Shown here in pieces: positions 16,188 through 23,615 of a stretch of DNA of 37,971 nt. Source of the stretch: JADGHE01 sp035716025. GTDB taxonomy: Bacteria; Pseudomonadota; Alphaproteobacteria; Rhizobiales; Xanthobacteraceae. The notes below the pieces were generated by a model that made no database searches, was not told the origin of the DNA, and saw only the letters and a program-made list of their open reading frames with translations. Position 1 is the first letter of the stretch. Every line of letters begins with the position of its first letter. A program made the translations under genes and the position numbers. Location of the stretch: assembly GCA_035716025.1 (NCBI GenBank), contig DASTKH010000033.1, forward strand, positions 1 through 37,971. The letters are read 5' to 3'.

Positions 16188-17009
16188 ATGTCGGCACCCG
16201 TCAAAGCCAAGTCCGTTACCGCGGCGGCGATCGCCGCCCGGAAGGGCGGAGAGCCCATCGTCTGCCTGACCGCCTACACGACGCCAATGGCGCGGCTCGT
16301 GGACCGCCACTGCGACATCGCGCTCGTCGGCGATTCCGTCGGCATGGTCCTGCACGGGATGCCGACGACTCACGGCGTGACCCTCGACATGATGGTGATG
16401 CATGGGCGCGCCGTCGCCCGCGGCGCCGTCTCGGCCCTGGTCGTGGTGGACATGCCGTTCGGATCTTACGAGGAAAGCCCCGAACAGGCCTTCCGCAACG
16501 CCTCCCGGCTCGTGCGGGAGACCGGCTGCGCGGCGGTGAAGCTCGAAGGGGGCCTGGCGATGGCCGAGACCATCCGCTTCCTCGTCGCCCGCGGCATTCC
16601 GGTGATGGCGCATGTCGGGCTCACCCCGCAAGCCGTCCATGTTCTCGGCGGCTTTCGCGTCCAGGGGCGGGAGGCGGAGGCCGCGGACGCCATCCTGCGC
16701 GATGCGCAGGCGGTGGCGGAGGCAGGCGCCTTTTCGGTCGTGCTGGAGATGGTCCACGAGCCGCTTGCGCGGCGCATCACCGAGGCGGTGCCGATCCCGA
16801 CGATCGGCATCGGCGCGTCGGCAGCCTGCGACGGGCAAGTGCTCGTCATCGACGACATGCTTGGCCTCAATCTCGATTTCACGCCCAAGTTCGTGAAACG
16901 CTACGCCGAACTCGTGCCGCCGATCGAGGCCGCGATTGCGGCCTATGCCGCCGACGTGCGGGCGCGCCGGTTTCCGGGTCCCGAGCACGTCTTCGGAAAA
17001 CCGGCCTGA
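16188..17009 (+). CDS. panB: 3-methyl-2-oxobutanoate hydroxymethyltransferase (pantothenate synthesis)
   Basis: This 273-residue TIM-barrel enzyme transfers a hydroxymethyl group from methylene-tetrahydrofolate to 2-oxoisovalerate, giving ketopantoate, the first committed step to pantothenate and CoA. Family landmarks: VCLTAYTTPMA (residues 25-35), LVGDSVGMVLHG with metal ligand D49, VVDMPFGSY with D88, and catalytic E187 in VVLEMVHE. GLTPQAVHVLGGFRVQG is the conserved barrel strand segment. ATG 16188 follows AGCAGGGTTTG. The gene stands alone; panC is not next to it in this window. Confidence 0.96.
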   Translation: MSAPVKAKSVTAAAIAARKGGEPIVCLTAYTTPMARLVDRHCDIALVGDSVGMVLHGMPTTHGVTLDMMVMHGRAVARGAVSALVVVDMPFGSYEESPEQAFRNASRLVRETGCAAVKLEGGLAMAETIRFLVARGIPVMAHVGLTPQAVHVLGGFRVQGREAEAADAILRDAQAVAEAGAFSVVLEMVHEPLARRITEAVPIPTIGIGASAACDGQVLVIDDMLGLNLDFTPKFVKRYAELVPPIEAAIAAYAADVRARRFPGPEHVFGKPA

Positions 17010-17016
17010 GCGGCCC

Positions 17017-17038
17017 GCGCCGGCCTACCCACCGGCGC
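17017..17038 (+). terminator. Hairpin downstream of panB
   Basis: GCGCCGG (17017-17023) pairs with CCGGCGC (17032-17038) over an 8-base loop, eight bases after the panB stop. Only a short AATCGTGT follows, so it is a weak terminator candidate. Confidence 0.4.
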
Positions 17039-17087
17039 AATCGTGTAAGCTTCCTCCTGCGCCTGAAACAATACCGGGAGGAACGCC

Positions 17088-18293
17088 GTGAAGGTTGCGA
17101 CCATCGAGACCCTGGCGTGTGACGCCGGGTGGCGGAACTATCATTTCCTGAAGCTTACCACCGACGAGGGACTGGTCGGCTGGAGCGAGTTCGACGAAGG
17201 ATTCGGTTCTCCCGGCGTCGGCACCGTCATCGAGCGGCTCACGCCGCGCGTCGTCGGCAAGCGCGTGGCCGACCATGAGGCGATTTATCAGGAACTCTAT
17301 TGCGCGACGCGCCCCGCCGCCGGCGGCGTCGTCGCCGAGGCGATGGGCGCGATCGAGAACGCGTTGCTCGATGCCAAAGCGAAGGCCCTCGGCGTGCCCT
17401 GCCATGCGCTCTTGGGCGGGAAGGTGCGCGAGCGCATCCGCCTCTACTGGTCGCACTGCGCCACTTGGCGGATCAACCATCCGCGCTTCTACAAGCCGGC
17501 CATCACCGATCTCGACGGTGTGAAGGCCATCGGACGCGAGGTGCGGGAGAAGGGCTTCTCGGCCGCGAAGACGAACATCTTCATTTATGAAAACGGCAAG
17601 AACCCGGTGGGCTGGCGACCCGGCTTCGGTTCGCCGTTCTATCCCGAGCTCAATGTGGACCGGGCGGTTCTGCGCAATCTGCGCCAGCATCTTGAGGCGC
17701 TCGCCGACGGGGCAGGGCCCGATTTCGATCTTCTGCTCGATCTCAATTTCAACGCCAAGACCGAGGGCTTTCTGCGCATCCTGCGGGAGATTGCCGATCT
17801 GGCGATGTTTTGGGTGGAGATCGACACGTATGGCCCCGAGGCGTTGGGCTACATCCGGCGGCAGAGCCGGCATCCGATCGCCTCCTGCGAGACGCTGCTC
17901 GGTCTGCGCGAATTCTTGCCCTATTTTCGTGAGCAGGCGGTGGACGTCGCCATTATCGACACCCCCTGGAACGGTGTCTGGCAGGCGATGAAGATCGCGA
18001 ACGCGGCCGACGCGTACGAGGTCAATGTCGCGCCGCACAATTTCTACGGCCATCTCTGCACGATGATGAACGCGCATTTCGCGGCGGCGGTGCCGAACCT
18101 GCGCATCATGGAGATCGATGTCGACCGTCTCCCCTGGGACGACGAACTCTTCACCGTCGTCCCGCAGATCGAGCACGGCCATCTCGTCGTGCCCGACACG
18201 CCCGGCTGGGGCACCGAGCCGAACGAAGAAGGGCTGAAGGCCCACCCACCGAAACAGCCGCAGGGCCTGATCTTCCGAACCGGAAAGGCCTAA
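17088..18293 (+). CDS. Mandelate racemase/muconate lactonizing enzyme family protein (enolase superfamily)
   Basis: This 401-residue enzyme has the enolase-superfamily capping domain (about 1-120) and barrel. Metal ligands are readable as D218 (LLDLNFN), E244 (FWVEIDTYG) and E268 (ASCETLLGL). K161 (SAAKTNIFI) is the likely general base, in a K-T-N rather than the K-x-K of mandelate racemase, and H317 (APHNFYGHL) is on the opposite barrel strand. Such proteins abstract a proton alpha to a carboxylate; sugar-acid dehydratase is the commonest role for this layout, but the substrate cannot be named. Translation starts at GTG 17088 behind GGGAGGAA. Its TAA overlaps the stop codon of the convergent GNAT gene. 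Confidence 0.88.
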   Translation: MKVATIETLACDAGWRNYHFLKLTTDEGLVGWSEFDEGFGSPGVGTVIERLTPRVVGKRVADHEAIYQELYCATRPAAGGVVAEAMGAIENALLDAKAKALGVPCHALLGGKVRERIRLYWSHCATWRINHPRFYKPAITDLDGVKAIGREVREKGFSAAKTNIFIYENGKNPVGWRPGFGSPFYPELNVDRAVLRNLRQHLEALADGAGPDFDLLLDLNFNAKTEGFLRILREIADLAMFWVEIDTYGPEALGYIRRQSRHPIASCETLLGLREFLPYFREQAVDVAIIDTPWNGVWQAMKIANAADAYEVNVAPHNFYGHLCTMMNAHFAAAVPNLRIMEIDVDRLPWDDELFTVVPQIEHGHLVVPDTPGWGTEPNEEGLKAHPPKQPQGLIFRTGKA

Positions 18294-19051
18294 GGGTCCG
18301 GCGGCTTGTCGCTGCCGGCTCCGAGCGCGCGCTGCATCAGCACGCTGTCGACCCAGCGCTCGAACTTGAAACCGACCGCACGCAGCGTGCCGATCGGCGC
18401 AAAGCCGCAGGCGCGGTGCAGCGCGATGGACCCGGCATTGCCGCTGTCGCCGATCACGGCAACCATTTGCCGCCACGGCCCGGCTTCGCAGCGCGCGATC
18501 AGCGTGCGGAGCAGCGCGGTTCCGATGCCGCGTCCGCCCTCTCCGTCGGCGACATAGACCGAATCCTCGACCGTGTAACGATAGGCCGCGCGGGACCGGT
18601 AAGCCGCCGCGTAGCAATAGCCGACGACGCGGCCGTCGCTTTCGGCGACAAGATAGGGGAGGTTCTGGTCCAGCACGGCCTTGCGGCGCGCACGCATTTC
18701 CTGCGTGTCCGGAGGCACTTCCTCGAAACTGGCGAGGCCGTGCGTCACATGGTGCGCGTAGATCGCCTGCACGGCCGGCATGTCCTCTTCCTGCGCGTCA
18801 CGCACAAGGAGGGGGTATCGAACGGCCTGCGTTCGACCGGCCCGAGGCGCCGCCGCGGCCGGCAATTCAATCGGGGGCGCTCCGGCCCGGCGCGGCAGGC
18901 GGGGCAAGGCGTAGAAATGCTCGCCGTTTCGACCAAGACCGATATCGGCGAGCAGATGCTCGTCCAAGCAATAGAGCTCGGGGGGATAGCGCAGGCGCGG
19001 CCCCGCGAGAGCCGTGAACCATCGCACAACTCCGGACGGTCTCGTTTTCAT
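18290..19051 (-). CDS. DUF1127 - GNAT N-acetyltransferase fusion protein
   Basis: A 253-residue two-part protein from ATG 19051. Residues about 8-45 (RYPPELYCLDEHLLADIGLGR) match the DUF1127/YjiS signature L-x-D-x-x-L-x-D-I-G-L-x-R, a domain normally found as a tiny free-standing protein. After a Pro/Ala-rich linker, residues about 78-240 are a GNAT fold of the phosphinothricin-acetyltransferase type: YAHHVTHGLASFEEVPPD, then GGRGIGTALLRTLI for the acetyl-CoA pyrophosphate loop, and HRACGFAPIGTLRAVGFK near the end. An alternative ATG at 19111 would add 20 residues; neither start has a clear Shine-Dalgarno. It is divergent from the LysR gene, whose T-N11-A box lies between them, so it may be the LysR target. 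The acceptor amine is unknown. Confidence 0.8.
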   Translation of the reverse strand: MKTRPSGVVRWFTALAGPRLRYPPELYCLDEHLLADIGLGRNGEHFYALPRLPRRAGAPPIELPAAAAPRAGRTQAVRYPLLVRDAQEEDMPAVQAIYAHHVTHGLASFEEVPPDTQEMRARRKAVLDQNLPYLVAESDGRVVGYCYAAAYRSRAAYRYTVEDSVYVADGEGGRGIGTALLRTLIARCEAGPWRQMVAVIGDSGNAGSIALHRACGFAPIGTLRAVGFKFERWVDSVLMQRALGAGSDKPPDP

Positions 19052-19150
19052 CGCAAATCCGAACCGACAGGCAAGGACCGCAGCACCATCATCGTGCCGG
19101 TCGCGGCGCATTTTGCGCCAGGCTCGCGTCCGCAGGGAAGTTTTGGTAGA

Positions 19151-19165
19151 TTATGCAAAGCATAA
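19151..19165. promoter_or_regulatory. LysR-type T-N11-A box between the GNAT and lysR genes
   Basis: TTATGC-AAA-GCATAA is a perfect 6+6 inverted repeat. It contains T-N11-A (19152-19164), the consensus of LysR-family regulators. It ends 13 bases before the LysR gene start and is about 100 bases from the divergent GNAT start, the usual place for autorepression plus control of a divergent target. Confidence 0.6.
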
Positions 19166-19178
19166 GAAAAACTTTGGC

Positions 19179-20081
19179 ATGAATCCGATCAAGCTCGATC
19201 GCCTGCAGGCTCTGGAGGAAGTGGTGCGGCGGGGCGGTTTTTCCGCCGCTGCCGAGCATCTGAGGCTTACTCAGCCGGCCGTGAGTCTGCGCGTCCGCGA
19301 GCTTGAGCGGCGGCTCGGGGTGCGGCTGGTCGAGCGGGTCGGGCGCCGGATCGTGGCGACGGCTGCGGGAAGCCGGTTGCTCGCCCACGCGCAGCGCATC
19401 GATGCGGCGGTCGCCGACGCGCTGGAAGACATGGCGGCGCATGCGGGCGGCGGGGCCGGCCGGGTGCGCCTGGGCACGGGCGCCACCGCCTGCATCTATC
19501 TTCTGCCGCCGATCCTGCGGGAGCTGCGCCGCCGCTTTCCGGCGCTCGAAATCACCGTCGAGACAGGCAATTCTCCCGACATTCTCAAAGCCGTGGAGGA
19601 GAATGCGATCGACATCGGGCTCGTTACCCTGCCGGCGGCGGGCCGGATGATCGAGGTCGTTCCCGTCATCGCCGACGAACTGGTGCTCGTCGCTCCCAAG
19701 TCGATGCCGTTGCCGGCGCGGCTGACGCCGGCGAAGGTCGCATCCTTGCCCCTGCTCCTGTTCGAGCCGGGCGGAAACACCCGCCGCATTGCCGACGGCT
19801 GGTTCGCGCGGGCGCGCATGGCACCCCAACCCGTCATGGCCCTGGGCAGCGTGGAGGCGATCAAGGAGTTGGTCTGGGCGGGACTGGGCTGCGCGATCGT
19901 GCCGCGCATGGCCATGGCGTCGGGGGCGGCGCGCCGGCCGCTGGTCTGCCGGACGCTATCGCCCCCGCTCCACAGACGGCTCGGCGTCGTCGTCCGCCGC
20001 GACAAGCCCCTGCATCGCGGGCTGCGCGAAGCGCTCGGCGCTCTCACGGCCTTGAAGGACGGGCCGACCGGCATTCGATAG
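19179..20081 (+). CDS. LysR family transcriptional regulator
   Basis: A 300-residue regulator of standard LTTR length. The N-terminal winged helix-turn-helix is in LQALEEVVRRGGFSAAAEHL and RLTQPAVSLRVRELERRLG (about residues 9-45). A linker helix and the periplasmic-binding-protein-like effector domain follow (about 90-290, with GLGCAIVPRMAM near residue 240). ATG 19179 is chosen because the helix-turn-helix then begins at the normal distance; the open frame from 19014 would add an atypical leader. The T-N11-A palindrome just upstream suggests autoregulation. Plausible targets are the divergent GNAT gene and perhaps the enolase-superfamily gene. The effector is unknown. Confidence 0.92.
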   Translation: MNPIKLDRLQALEEVVRRGGFSAAAEHLRLTQPAVSLRVRELERRLGVRLVERVGRRIVATAAGSRLLAHAQRIDAAVADALEDMAAHAGGGAGRVRLGTGATACIYLLPPILRELRRRFPALEITVETGNSPDILKAVEENAIDIGLVTLPAAGRMIEVVPVIADELVLVAPKSMPLPARLTPAKVASLPLLLFEPGGNTRRIADGWFARARMAPQPVMALGSVEAIKELVWAGLGCAIVPRMAMASGAARRPLVCRTLSPPLHRRLGVVVRRDKPLHRGLREALGALTALKDGPTGIR

Positions 20082-20105
20082 CCGGCCGCGGAAGACGGCC
20101 GGCTA
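20079..20105. terminator. Perfect hairpin at the lysR stop codon, facing infC
   Basis: TAGCCGGCCG (20079-20088) and CGGCCGGCTA (20096-20105) form a perfect 10-base-pair stem with a 7-base loop. The left arm contains the TAG stop of the LysR gene. It lies between two converging genes and could end transcription in both directions. Confidence 0.65.
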
Positions 20106-20172
20106 CGGCGATCCACTCAACTCGATGATACGGCGGGCGCGGTGCCGGCATCGGAACCGTTCGACGCCGAGG

Positions 20173-20712
20173 TCACCGCGGCGCCAGCACCATGACGATC
20201 TGGCGGCCCTCGTATTTCGGCTCCTGCTCGACCTTGGCGAGCTCGCCGACGTCTCCTTTGACGCGATTGAGGAGCTGTGCGCCGAGTTCCTGGTGCGCCA
20301 TTTCGCGGCCCCGGAACCGCAGCGTCACCTTCACCTTGTCGCCTTCCTCGAAGAAGCGCTTCATCGAGCGCATCTTCACGTCGTAGTCATGGTCGTCGAT
20401 CATCGGGCGGAGCTTGATCTCCTTGATCTCGACCACTTTCTGCCTCTTGCGGGCTTCGGCCGCCTTCTTCTGCGCCTGGAACTTGTACTTTCCGTAGTCC
20501 AGGATCTTGCAGACGGGAGGACTGGCATTCGGGGCGATCTCGACAAGGTCGAGGCCCGCCTCCTGCGCGAGCGCAATGGCTTCGCGAAATTCCTTAACGC
20601 CTCGGTTGATGCCGTTTTGGTCGATCAGCTGCACCTCGCGGGAGCGGATCTCATCATTGACGCGCGGCCCCTCCTTCTGGACGGGCACGGGAGCTCTCAT
20701 CGGGCGACGAAT
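20173..20712 (-). CDS. infC: Translation initiation factor IF-3, starting at a rare ATT codon
   Basis: This 179-residue IF-3 binds the 30S subunit and checks start-codon fidelity. Landmarks include VQLIDQNGINRG, APNASPPVCKILDYGKYKF and VKVTLRFRGREMAHQELG. The first ATG is at 20700, but its Shine-Dalgarno would be 18 bases away. In contrast, AAGGAGA (20719-20725) lies six bases before an in-frame ATT at 20712, which adds RRP and gives MRRPMRAPVPVQKEGPRVN, the N-terminus typical of alphaproteobacterial IF-3. AUU starts let IF-3 repress its own translation in Escherichia coli; the same control is likely here. In the common arrangement infC precedes rpmI-rplT; here they are 4.3 kb apart, with four genes between. 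Confidence 0.95.
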   Translation of the reverse strand: MRRPMRAPVPVQKEGPRVNDEIRSREVQLIDQNGINRGVKEFREAIALAQEAGLDLVEIAPNASPPVCKILDYGKYKFQAQKKAAEARKRQKVVEIKEIKLRPMIDDHDYDVKMRSMKRFFEEGDKVKVTLRFRGREMAHQELGAQLLNRVKGDVGELAKVEQEPKYEGRQIVMVLAPR

Positions 20713-20718
20713 GGGCGG

Positions 20719-20725
20719 TCTCCTT
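20719..20725 (-). promoter_or_regulatory. infC Shine-Dalgarno that fixes the ATT start
   Basis: AAGGAGA on the minus strand, six bases before ATT (20712). It is the best ribosome-binding sequence in the leader and is too far from ATG 20700 to serve it. Confidence 0.75.
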
Positions 20726-20788
20726 CTGCTGTTTCGACGTGCCGATCAGCGCCCGCGGTTCTTCCAGGCGCAAATCGGCGATTGCCAA

Positions 20789-20817
20789 AAGATCGGGACA
20801 ATTCTGGCGGAAGTCAA
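20789..20817 (-). promoter_or_regulatory. Possible infC promoter
   Basis: On the minus strand TTGACT (20812-20817) is followed after 17 bases by GATCTT (20789-20794). The -35 is good and the -10 poor. A transcript from here would have a leader of about 70 bases before the ATT. Confidence 0.3.
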
Positions 20818-20863
20818 CGGGAGCCCCCGCGACCGCACGCCGCCTTTTTCGGTCCGCCGGCAC

Positions 20864-22156
20864 TCACCCGGCTCGGGGCCCGCGGCCGACCACTTCGCGA
20901 TAGAGTGCAAGCGTCTGCGCCGCAATGGCATCCGGGTCGAAACTGGCGAGAACCCAGGCCCGGCCCCGCATGCCCATCGCGACCCGCTCGCCCTCCGGCA
21001 TCGAGAGAAGCCGCACGATCAGGGCCGCGAGCGCCTCCGCGTCGCCGGCGGGAAAGCGCAGTCCCGTCACCCGATCTTCGCTGACGGCCGGCGAGGTCAG
21101 GACGAGATCCGCCCCCGCGCCGAGATCGGAAACGATAACCGGTCGGGCCATGGCCTGCGCTTCGAGGACGACCCGCTGGATCCCCTCCGGCTGCACCGCC
21201 GCCGAGACAACCAGAGTGGCCGCCGCATAAGCCGCCGGCATATCCTCGAGGGGGCCCGTCAGCCGCACCACATCCGCGGTCTCGGTCGCCAGCACCTGGT
21301 CCCAAAGCTCGCCGGCATAACGCGTGCCTGCGTCGGGGCTTGCGAAGACGCAAAGGAAATTTCGAAGTCCCAGCCCCTTGAGCCGCCTCGCCGCTTGGAT
21401 GACGACGTGGTGGCCTTTGCGGCGCAGCATGCGGCCCGCGACGAGCAGCACGCGCGTTTCGCTGTCAATCCCCCAGGCGCGGCGCATCGCGCACACGCGC
21501 TCGGGCGATACCGCGCCCGGGTCGAAGCGCGTCAGATCCACGCAGGCGGGCAGCACGCGGATGCGCCCCGCCGACGATTTGTAGCGTTCCGCGATCAGTT
21601 CGGCGATTTGCTCGCTGACGGCGATCACGCGATCGCCCGCGGCCATGATGCCGTTGTAGAGATGTTTCAGACGATTCTGCTCGCGGAAGCCCTTGTACCA
21701 CGTCGTGACAAGCGGGCGGCGCGTGAGGCGGGCGGCGAGAAAGGCGCTCCATGCGGCCGCGCGCCCGTGTGCGTGGATCACGTCGCAGCCTTCGCGCCGG
21801 ACAATGCGCGCGAGCCTGACCACATTGGCCAGCATGACGAAGGGGTTGCGGCTCGCCACGTCGACCGGCAGCCGCTTTCCCGCGTAATTGCGCTCGGAAA
21901 AGCCCTCTCGGTTGCCGCGGGAGACCACGATCGCTTGGTGGCCTGCGCGATCCAGAATTCCGGCGATGCCGCGAACGTTTCCGGCCGCAGCGCCGGCATC
22001 GAGCGTCGGCGTCACAAGCAGCACGGTCATGGGATCGGCCGGGGCGCGGTCGAGGGCGTCGGCGGCGCCGACGGGCGCGGGCCGCTCGCGCGAGCGCGCG
22101 CCGACAACCGGCTCGTTCTCCTCGTCCGCCTGCAGACGGAGAGCTTTCGAAGTCAT
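20864..22156 (-). CDS. Glycosyltransferase family 4 protein
   Basis: A 430-residue retaining GT-B glycosyltransferase. The N-terminal Rossmann domain begins at MTVLLVTPTLDAGAAAGN (residue 43) and contains GCDVIHAHGRAAAWSAF. The C-terminal donor-binding domain contains LVAGRMLRRKGHHVVIQAAR, the GT4 sugar-nucleotide motif, and PEGIQRVVLEAQAMARPVIV with the family E-x7-E region. Residues 1-42 are polar, low-complexity and unlike the family, so translation may really begin at ATG 22030; neither start has a strong Shine-Dalgarno. It follows a second GT4 gene after 93 bases, so the two probably act on the same glycan (LPS, capsule or glycolipid). No signal peptide or membrane segment is seen. Confidence 0.88.
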   Translation of the reverse strand: MTSKALRLQADEENEPVVGARSRERPAPVGAADALDRAPADPMTVLLVTPTLDAGAAAGNVRGIAGILDRAGHQAIVVSRGNREGFSERNYAGKRLPVDVASRNPFVMLANVVRLARIVRREGCDVIHAHGRAAAWSAFLAARLTRRPLVTTWYKGFREQNRLKHLYNGIMAAGDRVIAVSEQIAELIAERYKSSAGRIRVLPACVDLTRFDPGAVSPERVCAMRRAWGIDSETRVLLVAGRMLRRKGHHVVIQAARRLKGLGLRNFLCVFASPDAGTRYAGELWDQVLATETADVVRLTGPLEDMPAAYAAATLVVSAAVQPEGIQRVVLEAQAMARPVIVSDLGAGADLVLTSPAVSEDRVTGLRFPAGDAEALAALIVRLLSMPEGERVAMGMRGRAWVLASFDPDAIAAQTLALYREVVGRGPRAG

Positions 22157-22249
22157 CGAGCCTGCTCGCTCGTCCGGAGGGCGCTGGCGCCGGGAACGTC
22201 AACGGGAATTCAACGTCGTCATAGTCGCCGATGGCGGTCGACGCAATCG

Positions 22250-23455
22250 CTATGCGCCTTTGTCCAAGAGCTCGGAATACATCCACAGCGTAGCCGCAGT
22301 GACCTGTGCATCCGAGAAATGCGCCTCGATGAACGCGCGCGCACGGCCCCTCATGGCCTCGCATGCGGCCGGCGCGAGCGCCAAGGCTGCGGCGATGGCC
22401 CGCGCAAGCGCCACCGGATCGTGGGGCGGAACGAGCCATCCCGTGCGTTCCTCTTCAGGCGCAAGCGGCGGCGCGCGCACGAGGTAAGGCAGGGCGCCGA
22501 GTGCGGATGCGATGACGGGACGGGCCATCGCTTGGGCCTCGACGGCGATGCTGTTGAAGAGCGGCGCCCGCTCGATCGGCAACACGACGAGGTCCGCAAG
22601 CGCGTAGGCGGCCGGCATGTCGGGACAATGCCCGACATTGCGAAAGATGCCCCGCAGCCCCTGTGCGGTGATCCGCCGGTCGACATCCTCGGCGTAGCCG
22701 TCGTGTTCGGTTGTCGCGCCGGCGATGACGAATATGGTTCTTCGCAGTCCGCCGGTCGCCAGCACCCTTGCGGCGTCGACGAGCGTGAGATGGCCGCGGC
22801 CGGGGGCGAGCCGGCCAGGCATCAGGATCAGGCGGCACTCCGGCGGAATTCGCCAGGCCTGACGCAGAGCTTCGATCCGCGCGCCCGTCGTGCGCGCCGC
22901 GTCGAACCACTCCGTGTCGATACTCGGCGGAATGACCCTCACGCGCGCGGTCGGCAGCGCATGACGTTCCGCGATCAGGCTCGCGGCGAATTGCGAAACG
23001 GCCAGCACGATCTCGCCCCGAGCCATGGCCGCATGCGGCGGAGAAAACCAGGAACCTCGAGGCGGTGTCCCGAGATAGCTGGTAAGAAGGCGGGCAGCGC
23101 TGCGCGGAACGGCGGCGGCACCCAGCCGGGCCGGGGCGATCCCGTAGGTATGTACGAGGTCCACTCGCTCAGCGGCGAGGAGTTCCGCGAGCGCCCGCCT
23201 GCCGCGGAATCGCCGCAAAGGCGAGCGCGCCTGAAAGTCGAACGCGATCCATTCGCCTCCGAGCGCCTGCAATTCACCGACGAGGGCGCCTTCGGCGCCG
23301 GCGACGAGGGCGCGGGCACCGGCTCGTAGCAGGCCGTTTGCGATCCGCAGCGCGCAAACGCCGAGCCAGTCGTCGTCGACGATCGGGATGGCCTGCAGGA
23401 TCGTTGTCCCGGCCAGGGCCCGGGCTCCCGCATGTTCCGTGCTTTCCTCGGTCAC
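22250..23455 (-). CDS. Glycosyltransferase family 4 protein (second copy, diverged)
   Basis: A 401-residue GT-B family 4 enzyme. AERVDLVHTYGIAPARLGAA (about 93-112) ends the acceptor-side Rossmann domain. LILMPGRLAPGRGHLTLVDAARVL is the nucleotide-sugar domain start, and NSIAVEAQAMARPVIASALG contains the conserved Glu region. It is paralogous to its downstream neighbour, sharing EAQAMARPVI and DMPAAYA, but is well diverged elsewhere. The start is GTG 23455 behind AGGGG. Here the catalytic-loop stretch reads ERAPLFNSIAVEAQAMA where GT4 enzymes usually have PxEGxGxxxxEAMA, so activity should be checked. It diverges from the hydrolase gene. A role in surface polysaccharide or glycolipid synthesis is inferred from family only. 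Confidence 0.86.
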   Translation of the reverse strand: MTEESTEHAGARALAGTTILQAIPIVDDDWLGVCALRIANGLLRAGARALVAGAEGALVGELQALGGEWIAFDFQARSPLRRFRGRRALAELLAAERVDLVHTYGIAPARLGAAAVPRSAARLLTSYLGTPPRGSWFSPPHAAMARGEIVLAVSQFAASLIAERHALPTARVRVIPPSIDTEWFDAARTTGARIEALRQAWRIPPECRLILMPGRLAPGRGHLTLVDAARVLATGGLRRTIFVIAGATTEHDGYAEDVDRRITAQGLRGIFRNVGHCPDMPAAYALADLVVLPIERAPLFNSIAVEAQAMARPVIASALGALPYLVRAPPLAPEEERTGWLVPPHDPVALARAIAAALALAPAACEAMRGRARAFIEAHFSDAQVTAATLWMYSELLDKGA

Positions 23456-23615
23456 GGTCGCAGCCCCTGCAAGGAGGCGCGCGCCGGCTGCCCGACGGAT
23501 GCGATTTCCGCCAGCTTCAATCCGCGGCTATTGACAAGCCGCCGGATTTGCCCGATCCGCCACCTCGTCCGCAAACCCGCCCCCACCTTCTCGGCCGCGG
23601 GGCCGGCCAAACCGT

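Noticed and set aside
20654..20863. Small minus-strand open frame overlapping the infC leader, considered as a leader peptide
   Set aside because: No Shine-Dalgarno, it overlaps infC in another frame, and there is no codon run suggesting attenuation.
20507..23329. 940-residue plus-strand open frame opposite infC and both glycosyltransferases
   Set aside because: It is antisense to three real genes and has Arg/His-rich low-complexity translation with no recognisable domain.
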